DNA of 64,000 bases from JANNPJ01 sp965200525 (GTDB lineage Bacteria; Actinomycetota; Actinomycetes; Actinomycetales; Kineosporiaceae), in contig OZ241368.1 in NCBI GenBank assembly GCA_965200525.1, positions 7,254,001 to 7,318,000 on the forward strand, written 5' to 3'. Below the pieces are notes generated by a model, which saw nothing but the letters and a program-made list of their open reading frames with translations, did no database searches and was not told where the DNA came from. Below, in pieces: positions 1 through 8,234 of the stretch. The translations under genes and the position numbers were made by a program. How positions within the stretch are numbered: the stretch's first letter is position 1; each line of letters opens with the position of its first letter.

Positions 1-1250
1 GTGACGACGGAGGGTTCGGGGATGAACACCGGGGCGCCAGCGGCCAGAACGGTGAAGCACTCCACCTGGACCATGCCGTACCCGGGGGCGGCCAGCCAGG
101 TGCCGCGGGAGGTACTGGTGATGGCGCAGGCCGCGGCCATGCTGTGAATCAGAGTCCGGCACGCGCCGTGCGGAACCAGAACAGCTTTCGGCAGACCGGT
201 CGAGCCAGAGGTGTAGCAGACGTGGATGAGATCCTCGGCGCGAGTGGGGACGCTGACCGCGCCGGCCGGCTCGTCCGCCCAGTCGCTGGTGTCCAGGCAG
301 ACCACCGGCGCGATCCCGCTGACCTTGCTCTCGTCAGCCGCTGTGGTCAGGACCAGGGAACTGCCGGCGTCCCCGATCATGAACAGCAGACGGTCGCTGG
401 GGAAGGACGGGTCCAGCAGCACCACCGCCGCCACGAGCTTGAAACAGGCGAGCTGGGCGATGAGGCTCTCGGCGCCTCGGTCAAAGCACACGGCCACCCG
501 GTCTTGACGCCCGATGCCCAGGGCGGCCAGCCGGTGGGCCAACCGGTTGGCCGCCTCGTCCAGTTCACGGAAGGTCAGGCTGCCCCCGGGCCAGGTGACC
601 GCGGTGACGTCCGGTGTCTTCTGGGCCCATCCGGTGATGCGCTCGTGGAAGAAAGCATCAGGAATGTCGGAATCAGTGTCATTCCAGTCCAGCAAGATCC
701 GCTTCAGCTCGCCACCCTCCAGCAGGGCCACGTCCGATACGGCGACGGCCGGGTCGGCGTCGAAGGCGGCCACGATCCGCTGCAGATGAAGGGCGTACTG
801 GGCCGCGGACTCGGCGCTGAAGTCGCTGTCTCGCAGCACCAGCTGCAGATCCCCCTGCCCCAGCACCACCGTCAGTGGAGCCTGCAGACCGGCGCCGACG
901 TCTTGGGCGCCGGTAACCACGGCCAGCAGGGCAGGGCTCGGTTCGCCCGGCGAGGGTTCGGCCCGATGAGTCAGGGACACCGCGATCGCTGCGGCGGCGA
1001 GCACCTCACCGGCCGAGCTCTCAGAGGTGACCTTCAGCTGCAGCGCCTGGAGCGACTCACTGCCGCGGCGGTGGCCGACGAGCACCTCGGTGACGGCCGT
1101 GTAGCGGTTCAGCAGCGTGGCCACGGCCGCGAGCGCTGTCAGTTCCAGGTGCGCGGCCGAACGCTCGGGGACCGAGATCGTGTGCCGGTGCAACCGGGCG
1201 GGATCTCCCCCGGCCGCCGAACGGGCCAGCGGAAGCAGTATGGCGTCCAT
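1..1250 (-). CDS. NRPS protein, half condensation domain + adenylation domain (partial, runs off left edge)
   Basis: This is the first 416 residues of a nonribosomal peptide synthetase cut by the window edge. Residues 1 to about 190 resemble only the C-terminal lobe of a condensation domain: a LLNRYTA stretch and a closing LLDWNDTDSDIP linker. The HHxxxDG catalytic motif is absent, so condensation activity is not expected from this half domain. From about residue 200 an adenylation domain follows, with A1-A2-like motifs (LTFRELDEAANRLAHRL) and the A3 phosphate loop YTSGSTGLPKAVLVPH. The specificity-code region is only partly inside the window, so the substrate is unknown. The ATG at 1250 follows a clear AAGGAG ribosome site. 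It is the third gene of an operon behind the KAS III-like and DAHP synthase genes, 24 bp after the latter. The NRPS assignment is firm; the role in the product is inferred. Confidence 0.88.
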   Translation of the reverse strand, partial: MDAILLPLARSAAGGDPARLHRHTISVPERSAAHLELTALAAVATLLNRYTAVTEVLVGHRRGSESLQALQLKVTSESSAGEVLAAAAIAVSLTHRAEPSPGEPSPALLAVVTGAQDVGAGLQAPLTVVLGQGDLQLVLRDSDFSAESAAQYALHLQRIVAAFDADPAVAVSDVALLEGGELKRILLDWNDTDSDIPDAFFHERITGWAQKTPDVTAVTWPGGSLTFRELDEAANRLAHRLAALGIGRQDRVAVCFDRGAESLIAQLACFKLVAAVVLLDPSFPSDRLLFMIGDAGSSLVLTTAADESKVSGIAPVVCLDTSDWADEPAGAVSVPTRAEDLIHVCYTSGSTGLPKAVLVPHGACRTLIHSMAAACAITSTSRGTWLAAPGYGMVQVECFTVLAAGAPVFIPEPSVV

Positions 1251-1274
1251 CGCAATTCTCCTTTTTCGAGGGTT

Positions 1275-2363
1275 TCAGCTGGCCAGGGCGGTCGGGAGGG
1301 CGGATCGGCGCTCGCCGACGGCCTCGCGCAGCCGGTGGATCATCGCGGTGGTGGCATCCCACCCGGCGCATTCGTCGGTGATGGAGACGCCGTAGGCGAG
1401 GTCCTGCGCCTGCCCGATCACCAGTTCCTGACGGCCGTCCTCCAGGAAGCTCTCGAGCATGATTCCGGCGATGCCGTAGTCGCCGTGACCGATGCGCTCG
1501 GCCAGGTCGTCGACGACCACGCACTGGCGGCGGTGGTCCTTGCCACTGTTGCCGTGCGAGGCGTCCACGACGACCCGGGCCGGCAAGCCGGCCCGGCGCA
1601 GCAGGGCGAGAGCTCGCGCGACATCGACCTCGCCGTAGTTGGGACCCTGTTGACCGCCGCGCAGAACCACGTGGCAGTCGGGGTTGCCCGTGGTCGCCAC
1701 GATGGCCACCTGACCGTCGTCGTCGATCCCCGGAAAGACATGACCGCGAGAGGCGGCCACGATGGAATCGATGGCATCCTCGACCGACCCGCTGGTGGCG
1801 TTCTTCATGCCGACCGGCATCGCCAGTCCGCTCGCCATGTGCCGGTGGGTCTGGCTCTGCACCGTGCGAGCCCCGATGGCCCCCCACGCGACGACGTCGT
1901 CGAAGTAGTTCGCCAGGGCCGGGTCGAGGAACTCGCAGGCAATGGGCAGCCCCAGTTGCAGGATCTGGGTCATCAGGGAACGAGCGACCCGCAGGCCGTG
2001 GTTGAGGTCGTAGGAGCCGTCCAGCCGGGGGTCGGTCGCCAGTCCCTTCCAGCCCAGTCGGGTGCGGGGCTTCTCCACGTAGACCCGCATGACGACGAGC
2101 AACTCATCGCTCACCTCTTCGGCCAGGGTCGACAGCCGGTGGGCGTAGTCGATGGCGGCGACCGGGTCGTGGATGGAACAGGGGCCCACGACCGCCACCA
2201 GGCGGTCGTCCTCACCGTTGAGGATGGCGGAGATGTCCCCGCGGGCCCGCAACAGGGTCCGCCGGGCGCTCAGGGTCACGGGGATCTCGCGGCGAGCCGC
2301 GGTGGCACTGAGGAGATATCTCTCGGCGCTGATACGGGGCGCGGCGGTGCGGACAGAATGCAT
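1275..2363 (-). CDS. 3-deoxy-7-phosphoheptulonate (DAHP) synthase, type I
   Basis: This 362-residue protein matches class I (AroF/AroG/AroH) DAHP synthases, which condense phosphoenolpyruvate and erythrose 4-phosphate to open the shikimate pathway. Visible family motifs are VGPCSIHD (about residue 59), RVYVEKPRTRLGWKG, GARTVQSQTHR, TTGNPDCHVVLRGG and VVDASHGNSGKDH; the Cys, Lys, His and acidic metal/PEP residues look intact. Length is normal. It sits between a KAS III-like gene and an NRPS gene, 26 and 24 bp away, so it is almost certainly a cluster-dedicated copy that raises chorismate supply for the salicylate and 3-hydroxyanthranilate branches further right. No allosteric prediction is possible by eye. 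Confidence 0.96.
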   Translation of the reverse strand: MHSVRTAAPRISAERYLLSATAARREIPVTLSARRTLLRARGDISAILNGEDDRLVAVVGPCSIHDPVAAIDYAHRLSTLAEEVSDELLVVMRVYVEKPRTRLGWKGLATDPRLDGSYDLNHGLRVARSLMTQILQLGLPIACEFLDPALANYFDDVVAWGAIGARTVQSQTHRHMASGLAMPVGMKNATSGSVEDAIDSIVAASRGHVFPGIDDDGQVAIVATTGNPDCHVVLRGGQQGPNYGEVDVARALALLRRAGLPARVVVDASHGNSGKDHRRQCVVVDDLAERIGHGDYGIAGIMLESFLEDGRQELVIGQAQDLAYGVSITDECAGWDATTAMIHRLREAVGERRSALPTALAS

Positions 2364-2389
2364 GCCAGAAGTCCTTCCGGAAAGTGGGA

Positions 2390-3412
2390 TCAGACGCCGT
2401 CGGCGGCGAACACTGCTGCGGAGAAGGTGAAGCCCATGCCTGTCCCGAGCAGCAGGATCCGCTCGCCCCGCCGCAGGAGTTGGTGCTGCAGCAGGTGGTT
2501 GAGGGCGAAGAGTCCATCGGCCGGACCGAGATGACCGACCCTCAGCCCCAGATCGAACAGCGTCTTGCGGGGGGTGAACTGTAATGGGCGCAGAAAACTG
2601 TCCTGCATCAGGGCTTTTCCCACGAATGGGGTGAGGAACCAGTCGACGTCCGCCAGACCGATGCCGGCCTCGGCCAGGGCTCGGGCCACCACGCTGCGTG
2701 TACGTTCGCTGGAACGCTGGCGCACGTCGCGCAGCGAGACGCCACCGTGTGCGAGGAATTCACGAGTCCGCCGGCGCATGTCGGCCTGAGGTTCGGGGGC
2801 GGTGGTGAAAGGTAGGTCACCACGCGAGAGACCCTCGAGGGCAGTGTCGGTCTCCGAGGTCAGGGACACCAGCCGTAGCCGCCCTTGGCCACGGGAGACG
2901 ACGGCCGAGGCCGCTCCGTCGCCGAAGATCATTCCCGGCGAGAGGTACCAGCGATCAACCGGCGGCGCGAACCGGTCGCCGATGGTGATGAGCGCGTTGG
3001 GCAGATCCGGACGCGAGGAGAGCATGCCGGCGGCCACGTCGAGGCTGGCCAGGGAACCGTTCGAGGCTGCGGCAATGGTCAGTGGTGAGCCGACCAGGGT
3101 GTCCCCCAGCAACTGGCCGGCGATCCAGCAGGCTGCCGGCCACATCTCGATCCCCTGGAAGTGCCCGTGGCTGTGCAGGTGCAGGGTGGAGGAGTTCACC
3201 TCCACACCACTCTGGGCGGCCTCCTTGATGGCGTCACGCCCAGCGGTCACCGCCATCTCTGGTGGCGCCTTGTCGGATCGTGAGATGGACACCATCTCGG
3301 TGCTCTCGGCCGCGCGAGCCGAGTAGAGGCCCTCGCGCACGGCGTCCGCGACCGGCATCGGTTCTCCGAGCGTGCCGCCGGTTCCCGCCAACCAGATGTC
3401 GTCGATCCGCAT
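2390..3412 (-). CDS. KAS III-like protein with lost catalytic triad
   Basis: This 340-residue protein has the beta-ketoacyl-ACP synthase III (FabH/thiolase) fold signature, including FGDGAASAVVSRG near residue 165 and a C-terminal LLLGTGMGFTFS segment. By comparison with the second KAS III in this window (37496-38569), all three catalytic positions appear replaced. The nucleophile region reads AAASNGSLASL instead of a Cys motif, the His position falls in WFLTPFVGKAL, and the Asn position reads RVGHLGPAD. It cannot be a normal Claisen-condensing enzyme. It may be an acyl- or amide-transferring variant or a non-catalytic partner. It is the first gene of the KAS III/DAHP synthase/NRPS operon and lies directly downstream of the 29-bp regulatory dyad at 3499-3527. 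Confidence 0.87.
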   Translation of the reverse strand: MRIDDIWLAGTGGTLGEPMPVADAVREGLYSARAAESTEMVSISRSDKAPPEMAVTAGRDAIKEAAQSGVEVNSSTLHLHSHGHFQGIEMWPAACWIAGQLLGDTLVGSPLTIAAASNGSLASLDVAAGMLSSRPDLPNALITIGDRFAPPVDRWYLSPGMIFGDGAASAVVSRGQGRLRLVSLTSETDTALEGLSRGDLPFTTAPEPQADMRRRTREFLAHGGVSLRDVRQRSSERTRSVVARALAEAGIGLADVDWFLTPFVGKALMQDSFLRPLQFTPRKTLFDLGLRVGHLGPADGLFALNHLLQHQLLRRGERILLLGTGMGFTFSAAVFAADGV

Positions 3413-3498
3413 CGCTCTGACTCCTTCCGCCTGCCTGTCCGAAAGTCTTTGTTCAGCAGGTGTAGTGGTGGGCCGGCCGGAACTGCGCGACCGAACTT

Positions 3499-3527
3499 GC
3501 TACCACCATTGACATTAAGGTGGTAAC
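3499..3527. promoter_or_regulatory. 29-bp dyad element, copy B (shared operator/promoter)
   Basis: On the + strand this element starts GCTACCAC, has GACATTA in its centre and ends GGTAAC. It is 29 bp long, identical in length to the element at 40029-40057, with 21 of 29 bases matching. It lies about 87 bp upstream of the ATG at 3412 in the 280-bp gap between two minus-strand operons. The imperfect dyad (GTTACC/GGTAGC arms 17 bp apart on the minus strand) suggests a dimeric regulator site overlapping a promoter. Confidence 0.7.
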
Positions 3528-3692
3528 ACCAGCAGAACAATGGACTGGCGATAAGAGCTGCTTCTCAGGCTGCGAAGGGCAGTGCCGACATCGGATATCC
3601 GCACGCAGACCACCGACCCCCGAGGGCGGGCGCAAGGCCGCTATCGACGGGGGCTCGGTGGTGCGGCAGGGCTCAGGGCCTGCGGCTGGAAC

Positions 3693-5213
3693 TCATCCGC
3701 GAAACCGGCTCAGCGCCGAGCGGGCGCGCCCGACCCAGGAGGCGTCGTTCACGTCGTAGCGCTGCGTCGCCGCGGGGGCGGCGGTGGGATCGGGATGCCC
3801 CAGGGCCAGCGCGGCCACGGCGCACTCGGTGCGCCAGTCCACCCCCAGGATCCGGGCCGATGCCTCGATGTTGATGCTGTCCAGCGCATCGGCCGCCAAC
3901 CCCATGGAAGCGCAGATGAGCGAGGAGATCTGGCTGAGCGCGCCGGCGTCCTTCAGTACGAGCGCGTAGCTGGGGCCGTCGAACTTCCACGACAGCCGGC
4001 GGAAACGGGCCGTGATGACCAGCATCACCGCGCAGCTCACGTCGAGGGTGCCTTCGACCTGACCCATGTCGAGCAGCTCACCGACTTCCTGGGCACTGGT
4101 CCCCAGGGCCTCCAGCCGGTGCCCGAGTGGGTCGTAGTGATAGACCGAGCGCTCCAGGCCGGTGCAGCGCTCGATCACGGCGTAGGTCTCCAGTTCGTAG
4201 CGGTGCCCGCTGCCGAGGTAGGGCCGGTCGCTGCCGGCTGTGGTCGAGGCCGGATCCGGCGAACCGACCAGCGAGCGGACCCTGGATGATCGGTAGAGCA
4301 GTTCGCCGAGCTCCTCCAGGTCCATCGGCTGATCGCTGTAGGAGCGGGTGCGGCGGGCCCCCTCGATGGCAGTGGTCAGGGCTGGGTCCTGGGCCAGCAG
4401 ATCGGGCCAGGCCGGGCGGGGCAGGTCGATGATCTTGGCGTCGTCGACCGGCTTGACCACCGGTTCGACGCCGGCCTGCTCGCCCATCGGATACATCGCG
4501 CCGAAGTCCCGGTCGTGGCGTCCCAGCGTCGAGCGAGTGTGGAACATCAGGTCACTGGGGTTCCAGCCGGCCAAAGCCGGGTCCTCGTCCTCGGCGAAGG
4601 TGGCCCGCTGCAGCGGGTCCGACCCGCCGGTGGCCTGCACCACCATGCCTGCGGCCATCAGGAAGCTGACCACGGCCTGGCTGTTGGCACTCATCTCCTC
4701 CGGGGCAACAGCTCGCATGAGTTGGCCGATGAGGGGCATCACCGACTGGCTGTGGATCACGACCCGAAACAGAGACAGGGGCGATTCGATCGCGAACGTG
4801 TTCCCGTCGGTGCCGATGAGAGCGAAGCGCGACAGGCGCACGGAGGCGACCAGGGCCTGAACCGGCTCGAACCTCGCCTGCGGGGTGAGCGGGACCGCCG
4901 AGATCATCGGTGCGGCGGCATCCTGCCCGAACGATCGCACGACAATGTGCTTCAGTCCCTCCAGCACGTCGTCGAGTTCGCGTGCATCGGACTCATGCGA
5001 GATGACGTTGCTCAGCGGGGTGGGGCCCAGGCTCATCCGCTTGAGTGCCTGCAGGACCGCCGGCGACGGCGCGTGCAGGGTCGTCTCCTCCCAGCGGCTG
5101 TAGATGACGACGGTGTCGTTGGCAGGATCCGTCTCGATGTGGACGTCTTCTCGGAATGACAGCAGAGAAGACAGCGATGGCGCGGCGGGGTCGAGGGTGT
5201 TGTCGCTGGGCAC
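3693..5213 (-). CDS. SagB-type azoline dehydrogenase (FMN), TOMM maturation
   Basis: This 506-residue protein has a C-terminal nitroreductase-fold SagB/McbC-type domain from about residue 250 (RRTRSYSDQPMDLEELGELL onward), preceded by a roughly 250-residue N-terminal domain seen in many actinobacterial SagB proteins. Such enzymes use FMN to oxidise thiazolines and oxazolines, formed by the YcaO cyclodehydratase, to azoles. A GTG at 5213 preceded by a GAGGGGAGC ribosome site is the best start; the open frame extends further upstream but over the preceding gene. It follows the cyclodehydratase by 56 bp in the same operon. I did not locate the active-site Lys-Tyr pair with certainty. Confidence 0.88.
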   Translation of the reverse strand: MPSDNTLDPAAPSLSSLLSFREDVHIETDPANDTVVIYSRWEETTLHAPSPAVLQALKRMSLGPTPLSNVISHESDARELDDVLEGLKHIVVRSFGQDAAAPMISAVPLTPQARFEPVQALVASVRLSRFALIGTDGNTFAIESPLSLFRVVIHSQSVMPLIGQLMRAVAPEEMSANSQAVVSFLMAAGMVVQATGGSDPLQRATFAEDEDPALAGWNPSDLMFHTRSTLGRHDRDFGAMYPMGEQAGVEPVVKPVDDAKIIDLPRPAWPDLLAQDPALTTAIEGARRTRSYSDQPMDLEELGELLYRSSRVRSLVGSPDPASTTAGSDRPYLGSGHRYELETYAVIERCTGLERSVYHYDPLGHRLEALGTSAQEVGELLDMGQVEGTLDVSCAVMLVITARFRRLSWKFDGPSYALVLKDAGALSQISSLICASMGLAADALDSINIEASARILGVDWRTECAVAALALGHPDPTAAPAATQRYDVNDASWVGRARSALSRFRG

Positions 5214-5269
5214 TGCTCGCTCCCCTCGGGGTGGTGGTGGCGAAATGAGTCTGGTGGACACAAGCGGAT

Positions 5270-7555
5270 CTACAGGAACAGGCAGGTCGGATTCAGGTCC
5301 TCGTAGGCGGTCGGAGCGCGAAGGTGCCCTTGGCGTACGGGAACGTCGAACAGGCGCCCCGGTCCCAGCCGGGCCCAGAAGTGACGCAGACCCGGCACGA
5401 CGACCTTGACCACGGGCATGGCGATGTCCGGGCGGGTCTGATCGAGGACGAGAACCTCCAGGCCGTGACGAGCTGCCAGCGCCACCAGGTCGTAGACCTG
5501 CTCGCGCAGGTCCCCTTGCGCCTGGTACGCGAACTGACCCGCCGTCTTGGGCGAATGGGTGGGGTCGGGGACCAGGTATGGCTCGCTCGAGATGGTGGCG
5601 TTCTTCCACCAGTGCAGAAGGTCACCGTCGACAGCACCGTAACCGCTGCCGTCCGAGGTCACCTGGGCGACCGCAGGCAGCAGTTGACCCAGCTCCGACA
5701 GCGCCCGGCGAGCGGCGATCGCCGGATCGAAGTGGGCACCGAAACCCAGCATGATGTCCTCGGCGGGCTTGTCGTGACGACGGGAGATGGCCGCAACCAC
5801 CGGGATCCCCAGGTCGGAGGTGACGTCCAGCAACCAGACATCACGATGGATCGTGCGGTAGTGCTGGCTCAGGGCGCTCATCCAGGGGTCGTTGAAGGAA
5901 TGCAGGTCGATGGCCTGATGACGAATGCGGTTGTACCACCAGATGGCCACGGCGTCACGTTCGACGAGCTCAAGGAAACCCTGGACGATCGCGTCCTCAA
6001 TACTGGCACCAGCGGCATTGCCGTTGGAAGTGGCCTTGAGGGAAGGGTTTCGACGCGACCCGAAGTACAGCAGGTCGGTGGGCATGAGTAGGTGACGGCG
6101 ACGGGACAGGGACCAGATCGGGGTCCAGTCGATGACCGCGTCCTGGTCGAACGGCTCGGCCACGACCTGGAAGAGCCCGGCGTGGGCGTTCCACTCGTCC
6201 CGGGAGGCGAACTGGCGCGGGTCGAAGTTCTGGCACTCGTCGGGATGTACCGCATCGGCCGCCAGCTCGCGGTAGGTCCCGCGCACCACCGCTTCGTCAC
6301 CGAAGCGGGACCCGCTGTAACGCTCGACGGCTTCGCACAGGGCCCCGACCCGCGCCTCCAGCTCGGTGCTGCCTTTTCCACCACTCTGCTGACGTAGACC
6401 GGCCTTGAGCGCAGCCAGGCTGGCATCGTCGTGCGCCAGGTTGGGACCCGAGAGGTAGCTGTGCGTGAAGCTCGGGCAGCGCGGGTCCCGCTGGATCGCG
6501 GTCATGATGCCGATGAGCGGGTCAGACAGGTGCTCGTAGCGCTGCCACACCTCGGCGGTGGTGCGCGCCCGCTGCCCGTTGCCCTCGCAGGCCACGGAGG
6601 GCCGCGAACGCAGAACGATCGGTTGGTGGGCGCGGGCACTGATCATCTCGGGGTCGCCGCAGGCCGGGCACTGAGGGCGGCGCTCGACGCGATGGCGCGC
6701 CGAGCGCAGCGAAAGGGTGTCCAGGCTCCAGATGGTGTCAGCGTTCTCGGGTCCCCATCCGGCGAACCACTTGGACACCTCCAGGGCCGCCAGCGCCAGG
6801 GCGGCGCCGCGGGTGGCCGAGAGCGAGGCGTCCGGCGGAGCGCCGGTCTTGCCGGTGGCCCGTTCACGCAGTCGCAGATCCGATCGACGGTGTGCGCGCA
6901 GTCGACTGGCCAGGCACTCCCAGCAGGCTCCCTGGCCTGGGCGCACGAACGGCCCGATCCACAGGTCGACCCCAGTCGGCTTGGCCAGCACCCAGGCCCG
7001 CCCGTCACCCAGCCGAGCGGCGTTGAACGCTTGCAGGCGCGGGTCGAGGTAGTCGTCACAGAGGATCATCTGCAACACCTCCGGGCCCGGATCCACCCCG
7101 TCCATCGACGGAACGACCTTGACCCCCGCTCCACTCAGGGCGATGGCGGCCGGGCGGATGTCGACCGCTCCCAGTGCGGTCAGCGCCACCACCGGGACCG
7201 TCGAGGCCAGGGCCGGTGAGGTGGGGACCAGGCCGGCCAAGTCCCAGAAGGCCTGAGCGGCCTCGTCGTCACCGACCTGGTGCCGCGGACGGGCTCCCAC
7301 GAGGTTGGCCCCAGCCAACATCCCCAGAATGCGTCCCAGTTGGCCGGCCTCGAGCTCACGGCTGGCCACGGTGTGCACCTCGGCCAGGGTGCGACTGCCG
7401 TCAAGCAGGGGGGCGAGCACCTGCATCGGCTCGCCGGACAGGGCCACGGTGCCCCGGACAGACGTCAAGTAGACCGCCTCCCCGGGGACCGTGGCCGCAC
7501 GCAGATGGCGCTTGAACCCGATGAGGGGCGCCTCCCCGTCCGCGGTAATGCTCAT
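5270..7555 (-). CDS. Fused TOMM cyclodehydratase (E1-like/leader-binding + YcaO)
   Basis: This 761-residue protein joins the two halves of an azoline-forming cyclodehydratase. Residues 1 to about 330 are the E1-like, leader-peptide-binding half; two Cys pairs (CWEC near residue 200 and CPAC near 285) form the usual zinc tetrad. From about residue 360 onward is the YcaO kinase-like domain, which uses ATP to phosphorylate the backbone amide during Cys/Ser/Thr cyclisation. Visible ATP-site features are GGKGSTELEARVGALCEAVE followed by RYSG, and SNGNAAGASIEDAIVQGF then LELVERDA. The C-terminus ends LNPTCLFL rather than the proline-rich PxPxP tail typical of azoline-forming YcaO enzymes. Its ATG overlaps the stop of the precursor gene (ATGA), a strong sign of coupling. 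The dehydrogenase follows. Confidence 0.94.
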   Translation of the reverse strand: MSITADGEAPLIGFKRHLRAATVPGEAVYLTSVRGTVALSGEPMQVLAPLLDGSRTLAEVHTVASRELEAGQLGRILGMLAGANLVGARPRHQVGDDEAAQAFWDLAGLVPTSPALASTVPVVALTALGAVDIRPAAIALSGAGVKVVPSMDGVDPGPEVLQMILCDDYLDPRLQAFNAARLGDGRAWVLAKPTGVDLWIGPFVRPGQGACWECLASRLRAHRRSDLRLRERATGKTGAPPDASLSATRGAALALAALEVSKWFAGWGPENADTIWSLDTLSLRSARHRVERRPQCPACGDPEMISARAHQPIVLRSRPSVACEGNGQRARTTAEVWQRYEHLSDPLIGIMTAIQRDPRCPSFTHSYLSGPNLAHDDASLAALKAGLRQQSGGKGSTELEARVGALCEAVERYSGSRFGDEAVVRGTYRELAADAVHPDECQNFDPRQFASRDEWNAHAGLFQVVAEPFDQDAVIDWTPIWSLSRRRHLLMPTDLLYFGSRRNPSLKATSNGNAAGASIEDAIVQGFLELVERDAVAIWWYNRIRHQAIDLHSFNDPWMSALSQHYRTIHRDVWLLDVTSDLGIPVVAAISRRHDKPAEDIMLGFGAHFDPAIAARRALSELGQLLPAVAQVTSDGSGYGAVDGDLLHWWKNATISSEPYLVPDPTHSPKTAGQFAYQAQGDLREQVYDLVALAARHGLEVLVLDQTRPDIAMPVVKVVVPGLRHFWARLGPGRLFDVPVRQGHLRAPTAYEDLNPTCLFL

Positions 7556-7689
7556 CCGCAGTACGTCCACGTCACGGTCAGCGCGGACGGACGGTCGAGG
7601 TCGCAGATCATGACCCCGTCGGTGAAGCTGTTGAGGGAAACGAGCCCCTCGGGGGCGGTGCTGGCGGACTGAGCATTCAGGATCGACAT
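7552..7689 (-). CDS. Candidate TOMM/LAP precursor peptide (45 aa)
   Basis: This small gene encodes 45 residues starting MSILNAQSAS and ending ALTVTWTYCG. It has a GGGAG ribosome site 9 nt before the ATG and its stop overlaps the start of the fused cyclodehydratase by 4 nt. The position, size and polar leader-like N-terminus fit a linear azol(in)e peptide precursor. The C-terminus is rich in cyclisable residues: four Thr and one Cys in the last ten. Another Cys (residue 29) and several Ser/Thr lie further upstream. No classic GG cleavage site is seen, so the leader/core boundary is unknown. Family membership is inferred from context, not homology. An alternative is a small accessory protein. 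Confidence 0.75.
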   Translation of the reverse strand: MSILNAQSASTAPEGLVSLNSFTDGVMICDLDRPSALTVTWTYCG

Positions 7690-7815
7690 TTTCGTGATCT
7701 CCCTCGTGTTGGCCAGAGCCTCGTGTTCGGGGCCGGCCCGGTTTCGGTTGGGCTTGTGCCAGAAGTATGTGAGACCGCCCGGAGCCACGGATAGTTCTCA
7801 GATCACCGCTTGAGT

Positions 7816-7828
7816 GTGAAATATTCAC
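7816..7828. promoter_or_regulatory. Palindrome GTGAA-N3-TTCAC
   Basis: The arms are perfect 5-bp inverted repeats around ATA, lying 127 bp upstream of the precursor ATG. The extended form TGTGAAATATTCACG resembles the T-N11-A dyads bound by LysR-type regulators, and a LysR gene lies about 0.8 kb away. Function is inferred. Confidence 0.4.
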
Positions 7829-8094
7829 GCCCAGCTCGTGAGGTCATGCGTAGGATCCACACCCGCTCTCGTCCTACAGTGAAGGACGTCCGGGATTCCA
7901 GTGCTGGACGCGAAACTGAGTGGGAACGTGCGTGACACCGGAACGCCAGTCGGCGTGAACGTGCGCGGCACGAAGAATGACGCAGACCAGGAAATGAACG
8001 AGAAGGGCGAGAGAGATCCGATCTTGCCTCAGCGTCGAAAGTCTCGCGACGTGGCTGTCGCGGATGAGTGCCGTGGTTCGCCTGCCAGGGCCGA

Positions 8095-8119
8095 CCGATG
8101 ACCGATCACTGATCATCGG
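8095..8119. promoter_or_regulatory. Inverted repeat CCGATGA-N11-TCATCGG
   Basis: Perfect 7-bp arms flank 11 bp, about 116 bp before the GTG of the small plus-strand gene. It could be an operator for the divergent promoters; no binding protein can be assigned. Confidence 0.35.
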
Positions 8120-8234
8120 ATCCGGTGTGGCGGCGAGATCCTGACCGTTATTTGCCATTGCCGTGGCGCGGCCGGGATCCGGTATTCGACTTCCGGGATT
8201 CTTTCCGCCCCCATGGCAAGGCAGGAGTTCTTCA

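Larger units (their letters stand above)
7690..8234. other. Divergent intergenic region, no confident gene
   Basis: These 545 bp separate the minus-strand TOMM operon from the plus-strand small gene/LysR pair and must contain both promoters. Short open frames here have no ribosome sites or family features. Two inverted repeats (7816-7828 and 8095-8119) are listed separately as possible operators. Confidence 0.6.

Noticed and set aside
144..2534. Long open frame (796 codons) on the plus strand
   Set aside because: It is antisense to the NRPS and DAHP synthase genes, has no family motifs and is rich in Gly/Arg/Gln as expected for a shadow frame in GC-rich DNA.
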